From Pseudarthrobacter psychrotolerans (GTDB taxonomy: Bacteria > Actinomycetota > Actinomycetes > Actinomycetales > Micrococcaceae), in the NCBI RefSeq assembly GCF_009911795.1, contig NZ_CP047898.1, forward strand, positions 2,170,001 to 2,234,000: a stretch of 64,000 nucleotides of DNA, read 5' to 3'. The translations under genes and the position numbers were made by a program. The notes beneath the pieces were generated by a model. The model saw only the letters and a program-made list of their open reading frames with translations, was not told the origin of the DNA and ran no database searches. Each line of letters opens with the position of its first letter. Positions within the stretch are counted from its first letter, which is position 1. Below are positions 9,283 through 16,817 of this stretch, one piece after another.

Positions 9283-9755
9283 GCCCACGCCTCCGTCGAG
9301 TTGGCGGCGAGCGCAGGCACCTGGGCGGCGGACTGGTGCTCGGCGCGCTGGTTGCCAGGCGCGCGGCGCTGTATCCACGCGGACGCGGCGACGGCGACCG
9401 GTGCCTCGGCCGGCTGCAGGACCTCGTCGAACGTGGCGTTCGTGACGGCGTCGGTCGTCAGGACGTCGAGGAGCTCAGCCAGGACGGGCTGGACCGGGTC
9501 GATCTCGGCCTTAGTGGTCAACCCAGCGGTAGTCGGCACGGCGGCGCTCTTCGCCACGGGCTCGACGAGAGCCGTGCGGGCGGCGCCGCGCCGATAGATC
9601 CAGATGCCGACGAAGCGGACGACCACGGTGAGGATCACCAGGCCCCACAGCACCAGGCTCAGCTGAGCCACGAAGCCGAGCAGGCCCTCGAACATCGCGA
9701 CGTCCCGGCCGAAGGTCGCCTGTGCAGTCACGGCGACGATCTCGATGTGCATCAT
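9264..9755 (-). CDS. Small single-pass membrane protein of the polysaccharide operon
   Basis: A 163-residue protein of no family I recognise. One long hydrophobic segment lies at about residues 27-52, followed by a basic IWIYRRGAART stretch, so the rest probably lies in the cytoplasm. The remainder is Ala/Val/Thr-rich and looks flexible. Its start codon shares ATGA with the stop of the short upstream gene, and its 3' end overlaps the synthase start by 19 bp, so it is almost certainly translated in concert with the synthase. By position it could be a synthase partner, as PgaD or IcaD is for PgaC/IcaA. No sequence similarity to those proteins is evident. Confidence 0.65.
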   Translation of the reverse strand: MMHIEIVAVTAQATFGRDVAMFEGLLGFVAQLSLVLWGLVILTVVVRFVGIWIYRRGAARTALVEPVAKSAAVPTTAGLTTKAEIDPVQPVLAELLDVLTTDAVTNATFDEVLQPAEAPVAVAASAWIQRRAPGNQRAEHQSAAQVPALAANSTEAWAWTSRS

Positions 9756-9898
9756 CGGAAACCCTCCCCTGCTGAATGCGTGTAGGCCGTTGGGGCGGAC
9801 AGGCGACGACCGGGGAAGCGGGCTTCGTTGACAGAGGGCGGCTTCGTTGCTCCGGTGTGGGCCTTCGGATCCTCAGTTTCCGTTGACAGCTGAGTCAT
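9752..9898 (-). CDS. Short coupled peptide heading the polysaccharide operon
   Basis: A 48-residue frame beginning MTQLSTETEDPKAH. The ATG at 9898 has AAGGGA about seven bases upstream. Its TGA overlaps the next gene's ATG (ATGA), which is the main reason to believe it is translated. It is hydrophilic, Pro/Thr-rich and has no membrane segment or recognisable domain. It may be a genuine small protein or a leader frame that sets translation of the downstream membrane protein. The frame stays open upstream to 10021 but that extension has no ribosome-binding site. Confidence 0.5.
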   Translation of the reverse strand: MTQLSTETEDPKAHTGATKPPSVNEARFPGRRLSAPTAYTHSAGEGFR

Positions 9899-10184
9899 TG
9901 AGATTCCCTTTGTCCTGAACGATGCGTTCGTTGGCTGAATTCCACTATCCAGACCCTGCGGACCACGGCGCCTTTGCCGGGTCGCACCGCGCCACGCCTT
10001 CGGGAGTTCAGCGCGCTCCACGGGAGGTGCCTGTTACCCGCTGCTGACGTCGTTGCTAACGAGCCAGCATCGGGGGACAGCAAGTGCATCTCCTCACAGG
10101 AGGGTCTCGTCGGGGGCCGATATTTCGCCTCCGTTTCGATAAACATACGGTCGTTCTCAACGGCGAACACGAGTAACCAGTACG

Positions 10185-10200
10185 CTAAAGAAATTCTTAG
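10185..10200. promoter_or_regulatory. AT-rich palindrome upstream of the polysaccharide operon
   Basis: CTAAAGAAATTCTTAG is an imperfect 16-bp palindrome in an unusually AT-rich patch about 290 bp upstream of the first short gene. It could be an operator or part of a promoter. No convincing -35/-10 pair was found around it. The stretch 9899-10432 holds no gene I can support. It contains this palindrome, a 51-bp tandem duplication and the gabT terminator. Confidence 0.3.
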
Positions 10201-10233
10201 GGGTACTTACACAGTGATGCTCCGCGGTACTGG

Positions 10234-10337
10234 GGGTTAGGTAGTTTCCCCTAGCGCAGCCACCGGGAAAGTGGGTACCGAACGGTGGGTTAGGTAGTTT
10301 CCCCCGGCGAAGCCACCGGAATAGTGAGTACAGAACG
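10234..10337. repeat. Two tandem copies of a 51-bp sequence
   Basis: A 51-bp unit beginning GGGTTAGGTAGTTTCCCC and ending GAACG occurs at 10234-10284 and 10287-10337, a period of 53 bp, with six or seven mismatches. It lies between the terminator of gabT and the AT-rich region upstream of the polysaccharide operon. Neither copy has an obvious coding frame. A duplicated regulatory or structural element is plausible. Confidence 0.85.
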
Positions 10338-10340
10338 AGA

Positions 10341-10380
10341 AAAGGCAGCACCCGGCCGTGGCCGGGTGCTGCCTTTTTAC
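10341..10380 (-). terminator. Strong bidirectional terminator after gabT
   Basis: A perfect 16-bp stem (10341-10356 with 10361-10376) has a four-base loop and T runs on both sides. It lies directly downstream of gabT on the minus strand and would also stop transcription running rightwards. Confidence 0.9.
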
Positions 10381-10432
10381 TCAGTTATGGCGAGTCGCCG
10401 ATTGCTTGTAGGGCGCCTGTGGTGCCCTCGTC

Positions 10433-11803
10433 CTAGGCGTTGGCCTTGATGGCCGTTGCCAGGACGTCCAGGCCGTCGTTCAGCAGGTCATCGGTGATGA
10501 CCAGCGGGGGCAGGAGGCGGATGACGTTGCCGTAGGTGCCGCAGGTGAGGATGATGACACCCTCCTTGAGGCAGGCAGCGGCCACGGCCTTGGTCAGCTC
10601 CGGGTTCGGCTCCTTGGAACCGGCCTGGACCAGTTCAATGGCCAGCATGGCGCCGCGGCCACGGATGTCGCCGATCACGGCAGTCCCGGCGCCGGCGAGC
10701 TCAGCCTGCAGCTCCTGCAGGCGTCCCGTAGCGAGCTGCTCAATGTGGCGCGCACGTCCGGCGAGGTTGTATTCCTCCATGGAGCCGATCGCGGCCAGCG
10801 CGGCGGCGCAGGCCACGGGGTTGCCGCCGTAGGTGCCGCCCAGTCCGCCCGGGTGGACGGCGTCGAGCAGGTCCGAACGGCCGGTGATGGCGGACAGCGG
10901 CATGCCGCCGGCGATGCCCTTGGCCATGGTGATGATGTCCGGGATAACGCCCTCGTGGTCTACCGCGAACCATTCGCCCGTGCGGCAGAAACCGGACTGG
11001 ACCTCGTCGGCGATGAACACCACGCCGTTGGCCTTGGCCCAGGCGGCCAGCGCGGGCAGGAAGCCCTCGGCGGGGACAATGAAGCCGCCCTCGCCCTGGA
11101 TGGGTTCGATGATGATCGCGGCCACCTGGTCGCCGCCGATCTGCTTCTCGATCATGGTGATGGCGCGCTTGGCGGCCTCGGCACCGGTGATCGAGGGGTT
11201 CTCCTCGCGGTACGGGTAGCTCATGGGCATGCGGTAGACCTCGGGCGCGAACGGGCCGAAGTTGGTTTTGTACGGCATGGCCTTCGCGGTCAGCGCCATG
11301 GTCAGGTTGGTGCGGCCGTGGTAGGCGTGGTCAAAGGCGACGACGGCGTCACGTCCGGTGGCGAGGCGGGCCACCTTGACGGCGTTCTCCACAGCCTCGG
11401 CACCGGAGTTGAACAGCACCGTCCGCTTCTCGTGGTCGCCCGGGGTCAGGCGGTTGAGCTGCTCGGCGAGGGCCACGTAGCTTTCGTACGGGGTGACCAT
11501 AAAGCAGGTGTGGGTGAAGTGCTCCACGGCTTCCTTCACGGCCCCGACGACGGCGGGATCGGACGCGCCGACGCTGGTCACCGCGATGCCCGAGCCGAGG
11601 TCGATGAAGGAGTTGCCGTCGACGTCGTGGATGATGCCGCCGTCGGCGTCCGCAACGTAAACGGGAACGGCAGACGCGACACCGGCGGCGACAACTGCCT
11701 TGCGGCGCTCGGTCAGGGCGATGGACTTGGGGCCCGGGAAGTCGGCCTGGACACGGCGCTTCTGTTCCAGGCGGAAGGTGATTTCACTTGCTGTGGTGCT
11801 CAT
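10433..11803 (-). CDS. gabT: 4-aminobutyrate--2-oxoglutarate transaminase
   Basis: A 456-residue class III PLP-dependent aminotransferase. It has the PLP-binding FNSGAEAVENAVK segment, the Asp-containing IADEVQSGF motif, and the Schiff-base lysine in MAKGIAGG (Lys295). Length and sequence fit GabT, which converts GABA plus 2-oxoglutarate to succinate semialdehyde plus glutamate in the cytoplasm. It lies about 100 bp downstream of an aldehyde dehydrogenase of the gamma-aminobutyraldehyde type, so the pair would take gamma-aminobutyraldehyde through GABA to succinate semialdehyde. A divergent PucR regulator sits upstream of the pair. A strong hairpin follows the gene. Closely related transaminases for 5-aminovalerate cannot be excluded. 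Confidence 0.9.
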   Translation of the reverse strand: MSTTASEITFRLEQKRRVQADFPGPKSIALTERRKAVVAAGVASAVPVYVADADGGIIHDVDGNSFIDLGSGIAVTSVGASDPAVVGAVKEAVEHFTHTCFMVTPYESYVALAEQLNRLTPGDHEKRTVLFNSGAEAVENAVKVARLATGRDAVVAFDHAYHGRTNLTMALTAKAMPYKTNFGPFAPEVYRMPMSYPYREENPSITGAEAAKRAITMIEKQIGGDQVAAIIIEPIQGEGGFIVPAEGFLPALAAWAKANGVVFIADEVQSGFCRTGEWFAVDHEGVIPDIITMAKGIAGGMPLSAITGRSDLLDAVHPGGLGGTYGGNPVACAAALAAIGSMEEYNLAGRARHIEQLATGRLQELQAELAGAGTAVIGDIRGRGAMLAIELVQAGSKEPNPELTKAVAAACLKEGVIILTCGTYGNVIRLLPPLVITDDLLNDGLDVLATAIKANA

Positions 11804-11905
11804 GGGAGGGCCTTTCTTGACTGAATGGGGCCACTCCGGCAGGGTTCCCTGGCCGAAGCGAAGCGAGGTTAGGGCGCCGGTGGGGAGGCTCGACCACCGG
11901 AATTC

Positions 11906-13336
11906 TTAAGCGTCGAGTGCGCTCATGACGTGCTTGATGCGGGTGTAGTCCTCGACGCCGTACATGGAGAGGTCCTTGCCGTAGCCGGACTGCTTGAAGC
12001 CGCCGTGGGGCATTTCGGCGGTGAGGAGGATGTGGGTGTTGATCCAGACCGCGCCGAAGTCCAGGTCGCGGCTCATCCGCATGGCCGTGCCGTGGTCGGA
12101 CGTCCAGACGCTGGACGCGAGGGCGTATTCGACGTCGTTCGCCAGTTCGAGAGCCTCCGCCTCGGAGGAGAACTTCTGCACGGTGATGACCGGGCCGAAG
12201 GTTTCCTGCTGGACGATGTCGTCCGTCTGCTTGGCGCCGGTGACGATGGTGGGTTCGAAGAAGAAGCCCTTGTCCCCGGCGCGGTGGCCACCCGTGACAA
12301 TCTTGCAGTTCTCCGGGAGGTGCTCCACCACGGAGGTCACGGCATTGAAGTGGTTCACGTTGTTCAGCGGACCGAAGTAGTTGTCTTCATCGTTCTGCGA
12401 GCCGGTGTGCAGCGTCCTGGTGTGCTCCACCATGGCTGCCACGACGTCGTCGTGGACCGAATCCTCGACCAGCACGCGCGTGATGGCGGTGCAGTCCTGG
12501 CCGGCGTTGAAGAAGGCGAACTCTGCGATGGCCGCGGCGCTCTTCTTGATGTCCGCGTCCTTGAACACGATGGCCGGCGCCTTGCCGCCGAGTTCCAGGT
12601 GGGCGCGCTTGAGGCCCTTGGCGGCTCCGGAAGCCACGGCGATGCCGGCGCGGACCGAACCCGTGATGGAGACCAGGCCGGGGACCTTGTGCTCCACCAT
12701 CATGGCGCCGGTTGCACCCGTTCCCAGTACAACGTTCAGGACGCCGGCGGGCAGGATGTCGCCGGCCAGGCGGGCCAGCACCAGAGTGGATTCGGGGGTG
12801 GTGTCGGACGGCTTGAGGACCACGGTGTTGCCGGCCGCGAGGGCGGGGCCGATCTTCCAGATGGCCATCAGGAACGGGTAGTTCCATGGGGCAACCTGGG
12901 CCACCACGCCGATGGGTTCGCGGCGCACGTAGGAGGTGTGGCCTTCGAAGTATTCTCCCGCGGACTTGCCTTCCAGGATGCGCGCGGCACCGGCGAAGAA
13001 GCGGAGCTGGTCGGCGCCGGCGGCAACTTCCTCGGACGCGATCAGCGAGCGCACCTGCCCGGTGTTGCGGTGCTGGGCCTCCACAAGTTCATCGCTGTTG
13101 GCCTCAACGGCGTCGGCGAGCTTAAGGAGCATCAGCTGCCGCTGCCCGGGGGTGACGTGCTTCCAGGTCTTGAAGGCATCCTTCGCCGCGGTCATGGCAG
13201 CGTCGACGTCCGCCTGGTTGGACACGGGCGACTGCGCCACTACCTCGCCGTTGGTGGGATTGACGATGTCCAGCAGGTCAGCGCCCGCGGGCGTGACGAA
13301 CTCACCATTGATGAAGTTCTGCAAGGTTTGAACCAC
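11906..13336 (-). CDS. NAD-dependent aldehyde dehydrogenase, probably gamma-aminobutyraldehyde dehydrogenase
   Basis: A 476-residue member of the aldehyde dehydrogenase superfamily. The catalytic cysteine is in AGQDCTAI (about Cys282) and the general-base glutamate in LELGGKAP (about Glu248). WNYPFLM and the SITGS segment form the NAD-binding region. The sequence and its partner gabT fit the PatD/YdcW group, which oxidises 4-aminobutanal from putrescine breakdown to GABA. I chose the GTG at 13336, which has AAGAGG about nine bases upstream. A TTG at 13345 is also in frame but sits directly on that site. Betaine-aldehyde dehydrogenase is the main alternative. No putrescine oxidase or transaminase is visible nearby. 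Confidence 0.85.
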   Translation of the reverse strand: MVQTLQNFINGEFVTPAGADLLDIVNPTNGEVVAQSPVSNQADVDAAMTAAKDAFKTWKHVTPGQRQLMLLKLADAVEANSDELVEAQHRNTGQVRSLIASEEVAAGADQLRFFAGAARILEGKSAGEYFEGHTSYVRREPIGVVAQVAPWNYPFLMAIWKIGPALAAGNTVVLKPSDTTPESTLVLARLAGDILPAGVLNVVLGTGATGAMMVEHKVPGLVSITGSVRAGIAVASGAAKGLKRAHLELGGKAPAIVFKDADIKKSAAAIAEFAFFNAGQDCTAITRVLVEDSVHDDVVAAMVEHTRTLHTGSQNDEDNYFGPLNNVNHFNAVTSVVEHLPENCKIVTGGHRAGDKGFFFEPTIVTGAKQTDDIVQQETFGPVITVQKFSSEAEALELANDVEYALASSVWTSDHGTAMRMSRDLDFGAVWINTHILLTAEMPHGGFKQSGYGKDLSMYGVEDYTRIKHVMSALDA

Positions 13337-13494
13337 GGTGTACAACCTCTTTCATAAGGGAACATCAGCTGCGAAGCAGATGGTTGCGACTGCCTTGAGC
13401 CTATGCCAGCACGTTCACCCCGGGGAATAGCCACCTGCACACCCGTGGGCGCAATGTTTAGTGCGGTTGACCAGCGCCCGTCTATCCTTGAGCC

Positions 13495-14928
13495 ATGGCC
13501 ATTTCCCTCGCCACGTTGCTCGGCGTGCACTCCCTCCACCTGTCCAACGCCGGCCTTGCCGAGACCACCTGGCACGAGGACATCAACTGGGTTGCCGTCA
13601 CGGAACTGGAAGACCCGCAGCGCTTCCTCAGCGGCGGCGAACTGGTGCTCACCACCGGCATGCGCCTGAAGTCCGCGCCTGAGCAGCGGCGCTTCGTCCG
13701 GCAGGTCCAGCGCGCCGGAGCCGTGGGCATCGGGTTCGGGACAGGACTGACGCACGACGCCGTCCCGCCGGCCCTGATTGCCGAGGCCAACCGCTGGGGG
13801 CTACCGATCGTCCAGGTGCCCTACGAGACCCCGTTCATTGCCATCGGCAAACTGGTGGCGGAAGCGCAGGCCGCCGATCACGTCGCCAAGCTGGAGCGCC
13901 TGATCGCGGGCCACCAGATCCTGGCCCGCGCCCTCCTCACCGGCGGCGGCCTCGCCCAGCTTTTGAAGCACCTGGGCGGCATGCTGAGGACGGAGATTGC
14001 CCTCACCCAGTTCACCGCCCACCTGTACAACAGCAGCGCCGAGCTCCCCTTCGCTGACACCTGGGCGTCCTACCCCATCCCCACCGGCCGCCGCGATGCC
14101 TGCACGCTGTGGGTCCGCCAGCCCTTCGAGGATTCAGGCATCATCGGCTACGCCCAGAACCTGATCAGCGTGGAGCTGAACAATATGGTCAAGCAGCGCC
14201 AGGCCCAGCGCGCCCTGTGCGGCCAGGTGCTGGAGGACGTTATCCACGGCTCCCTGGAAACCAGCGAGGCCCAGCGGCGCCTGGCCGGCGTGGGCCTGAA
14301 CAGCACGCGCAAGAACGTGGTGCTGCTGGCGGTGTCCGCCGCCCATCACAAGGCCCTGGTGAGCACCTCAGTACCGCAGCCGCTGGAGAACGCGGTGGCC
14401 GCCGTCGTCGGGAAGGACCTGGTGGTGGTGATTAACGACGACGGCGGCGCGGCACCTGCGCTGGCCAGGCGCCTCAGCGACCACCTGGCTGAGGCCGGGA
14501 TCCACGCGACGATCGGGATCGGCGGCGCGTACACCAAGCCCAACGGCCTGCGCTGGAGCTACTTCGAGGCGCGCGATGCGGCGAGCCACGGCCTGCCGGT
14601 GAACGAGCCGGAACGCCTGAGCCTGACGTCCCTGTTGCTGGCCAGCGAAGACGTTCCGCTGGCCGATATGGCCCACGAGTCGCTGAACCCGCTGCGCGCG
14701 TTCGACGCCACCCACGGTGCGGAACTGGTGACCACGCTGGAAAGCTACCTGAACAACAACGGTTCCGTGGCCGCCGTCGCCGAAGCCCTGACCCTGCACC
14801 GGAACACCGTGCGGTACCGGCTGGCGCAGATCACCGAGCTGACCGGCTACGATCCTTCGGTCACGGCGGACCGTGTGCAGCTGTGGCTCGCACTGGCCGT
14901 GTCGCGGCTCGGGGCGCGGCACCCCTGA
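13495..14928 (+). CDS. PucR-family transcriptional regulator
   Basis: A 477-residue regulator. The N-terminal part (about residues 1-130, LATLLGVHSLHLSNAGL onward) is the PucR ligand-sensing domain. The middle is the GGDEF-like CdaR region, and residues about 425-470 form the C-terminal helix-turn-helix (LHRNTVRYRLAQITELTG). Members of this family sense purines, GABA or related metabolites and activate adjacent catabolic genes. It is divergent from the aldehyde dehydrogenase/gabT pair across 158 bp, so it most likely controls that pair. No clean palindrome was identified in the gap. The gene ends just before a 63-bp inverted repeat. Confidence 0.88.
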   Translation: MAISLATLLGVHSLHLSNAGLAETTWHEDINWVAVTELEDPQRFLSGGELVLTTGMRLKSAPEQRRFVRQVQRAGAVGIGFGTGLTHDAVPPALIAEANRWGLPIVQVPYETPFIAIGKLVAEAQAADHVAKLERLIAGHQILARALLTGGGLAQLLKHLGGMLRTEIALTQFTAHLYNSSAELPFADTWASYPIPTGRRDACTLWVRQPFEDSGIIGYAQNLISVELNNMVKQRQAQRALCGQVLEDVIHGSLETSEAQRRLAGVGLNSTRKNVVLLAVSAAHHKALVSTSVPQPLENAVAAVVGKDLVVVINDDGGAAPALARRLSDHLAEAGIHATIGIGGAYTKPNGLRWSYFEARDAASHGLPVNEPERLSLTSLLLASEDVPLADMAHESLNPLRAFDATHGAELVTTLESYLNNNGSVAAVAEALTLHRNTVRYRLAQITELTGYDPSVTADRVQLWLALAVSRLGARHP

Positions 14929-14934
14929 CAACCG

Positions 14935-14997
14935 CAACGCGGGGTCACATCGCGCCCATGCCACGGCCCCGGATGGGCGCTAAATGACCCCGCGTTG
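14935..14997. repeat. 63-bp inverted repeat, family B (copy 1)
   Basis: The ends CAACGCGGGGTCA and TGACCCCGCGTTG are perfect inverted repeats, and a second inner pair (GCGCCCA/TGGGCGC) extends the stem. Related copies lie at 23311-23373 and 48943-49005, with a short version at 20334-20368. It lies between convergent genes and probably works as a bidirectional terminator. The right arm encodes the last residues and TAG stop of the CYTH-CHAD gene. Confidence 0.85.
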
Positions 14998-16650
14998 GAG
15001 GCGTTTGCGGGACTTCTTCCGCTCCTGGCGGTACTCGGCTTCGGCATCAGCCGCGAGCTGCACCTGCCGGGTATGGAGCGTGACGTAGGCCGACGCGACA
15101 GCCTCGGGCAGGTCCGGCGCCACCGCCAACTTGGCCAGCAGGTCCCGGGCCACCACGCTGTCGTGGAAGTCTCCGAGGACCTGCTGCTGGCGGTGCGCGG
15201 CCTTAGCGATCTTCGTAGCGCGCTTCCCGTGCACCGGCGCTGCGGACTCCGCCACGTGCCTCAGCCGTTTAGCGTCCTTGCGCACGTCGTGAAGGGCTGT
15301 CTCGTGCTCCGCTCCCCGGCGTGCACGTTTGGCCGCCCGGGCTGCGCGCTGCAGGCGTTTGGCGGCCTTGCCCACCAGTTTGCCCGCCGCCTTGCGGGCC
15401 GGGACTGCCCCCTCGGGCCGGACCGGCGGGTGGTCACGGAAGGCTTCCAGGTCATCCAGGAGCCGGAAGTACCGTTCGGAAAGCAGCGCTTTCTGGAGTT
15501 TCCGGTATGCGGTGTTCAGTGTCGTACCGAGTTCATCGTCAAGCCGGCCCTTCACCGCCGAGGCCAGCCCCGGGTGAAGTTCGGCCGCGTGCCCAAGCAG
15601 GCGAGTCAGCATCACTTCGGCGTCGCGCGGCGAACCCAGCACGCTGCCGAGCCACTTCAGTTCGTCCCTAAGGCGCCGCCCGGCCACGGGACTGTAGAGC
15701 CGGCGGTAGGCTGCGAGCGCGGAACGGGCCCGCCGGGTGGCCGAGCGCAGATCGTGCACAGCCTCGGGTTCCTCCAGGCGGACGCCGGGATCAAGCGCCA
15801 GGATTTCGCTGATCTGCGCAGCCAAGTACGCGGTCAGGAGGTCCGACACCGGTCCCTTCTTGCCAGGGCTTTTTGGCCCGTCACCTGCACCTGGTTCCCT
15901 GGCTGGCAGCGCCAGGACTTTAGCCAGCTTGGAGCCATGCTTGGCCGGGCTTGCCCCGGCGGCGGCCAGGATTTCCGCCGCGGCCGGGAACAGGTCAGGA
16001 CTCCCGTGCACCAGTTCGAGTTCCCATTCACGCCACTGCCTGGTCCGGGGCTCCCGGCCGTCCGCGGCCTCTGGGGCGCCGCCCGCGGTGGCGTCGGCAG
16101 TGACGTCTGCAGCGCCGCCCGCAGCACCAAGCAGCTCTGCGCTCACGCGGTCATCGGCCAGGTCCGCCAGGTGCACACCGTCCTCGCCGTACAACGGATA
16201 GGTGGTGCGCCGGGTTTCCAGCCGGACCACCGGGGCGGCATCCTCGCCTCGGAGGTAAGCCAGCACATACGCCAACAGGCTGTCAGGAACGACGCCGGGC
16301 TGACCCAGCGGGGCGTGCAGCTCGCGGCGCCGCTGGGGTTCTGTCCCGGTCCCGGTGCCGGTGCCGGTGCCGCCGCCAGGGGACCCAAGTCCGACCGTCT
16401 CGCCACCGGACCGGGGGCCCTCCGCGGTCAGCTTGAGGTGCCAGCCGGCGTCGACTCCGCCGGTGCGGCGGCGAAGGGTGATATCGCGGGAGGCGAGCGT
16501 ATGACCTGCTGTGTCGAAGTACACCGCTTCCAGCGTGTCCACGTGAGGCTCCCCCACACGGGCCACCCCGGGGATGTCCGCGAGCGACGGCACCTCGGCG
16601 TCCGGACCGACGTCGTACTTCTTTTCGACCTCAACTGCCTGCGAAGCCAT
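14980..16650 (-). CDS. CYTH and CHAD domain protein
   Basis: A protein of about 556 residues. The N-terminal CYTH domain starts with the ExExK signature (EVEKK) that binds triphosphates and metal. Its tunnel strands follow to about residue 215, interrupted by a low-complexity Gly-Thr stretch. After a Gly/Ala-rich linker, a helical CHAD domain (about residues 250-545) is rich in conserved His and Arg/Lys (VHDLRSATRRARS, LHDVRKDAKRLRH). CHAD domains bind polyphosphate, and CYTH domains include triphosphatases, so a polyphosphate-linked role is likely. I chose the ATG at 16650 because AAGGACGG lies upstream; an ATG at 16668 is in frame. The final codons lie inside a repeat element. Confidence 0.85.
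   Translation of the reverse strand: MASQAVEVEKKYDVGPDAEVPSLADIPGVARVGEPHVDTLEAVYFDTAGHTLASRDITLRRRTGGVDAGWHLKLTAEGPRSGGETVGLGSPGGGTGTGTGTGTEPQRRRELHAPLGQPGVVPDSLLAYVLAYLRGEDAAPVVRLETRRTTYPLYGEDGVHLADLADDRVSAELLGAAGGAADVTADATAGGAPEAADGREPRTRQWREWELELVHGSPDLFPAAAEILAAAGASPAKHGSKLAKVLALPAREPGAGDGPKSPGKKGPVSDLLTAYLAAQISEILALDPGVRLEEPEAVHDLRSATRRARSALAAYRRLYSPVAGRRLRDELKWLGSVLGSPRDAEVMLTRLLGHAAELHPGLASAVKGRLDDELGTTLNTAYRKLQKALLSERYFRLLDDLEAFRDHPPVRPEGAVPARKAAGKLVGKAAKRLQRAARAAKRARRGAEHETALHDVRKDAKRLRHVAESAAPVHGKRATKIAKAAHRQQQVLGDFHDSVVARDLLAKLAVAPDLPEAVASAYVTLHTRQVQLAADAEAEYRQERKKSRKRLQRGVI
16345..16372. repeat. Hexanucleotide tandem repeat inside the CYTH domain
   Basis: Nearly five copies of a CCGGTG/CCGGTC-type hexamer encode an alternating Gly-Thr run in the CYTH domain. 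The period is a multiple of three, so copy-number change would lengthen or shorten a loop without breaking the frame. Confidence 0.7.
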
Positions 16651-16783
16651 GACCGGCCGTCCTTCCACATTGATGGGCGCCAGATCAAGCTGGACGAGTT
16701 CTTACGAGCCCTGGGCTGAACTCTTTGTGGCCCGAGTCTATGCCCGCAACATTAATTGCCGGGAGAGGTTCGCCACAGAACCC

Positions 16784-16816
16784 TAGACATCAAACGTCTA
16801 ACGTCTAACCTTAAGA
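16784..16816 (+). promoter_or_regulatory. Repeated GTCTA boxes directly before the transporter gene
   Basis: TAGAC (16784-16788) is followed by GTCTA at 16796-16800 and again at 16803-16807, then AAGAC at 16812. TAGAC/GTCTA form an inverted pair and the two GTCTA copies a 7-bp direct repeat. No ribosome-binding site separates them from the ATG at 16818, so the message may be leaderless with the promoter inside the boxes. The GntR protein of the same operon is a natural candidate to bind here. Confidence 0.4.
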
Positions 16817-16817
16817 C

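Noticed and set aside
7579..9597. 672-codon plus-strand frame
   Set aside because: It is antisense to the glycosyltransferase and deacetylase, whose motifs are clear. Its translation is low-complexity and is a by-product of high GC.
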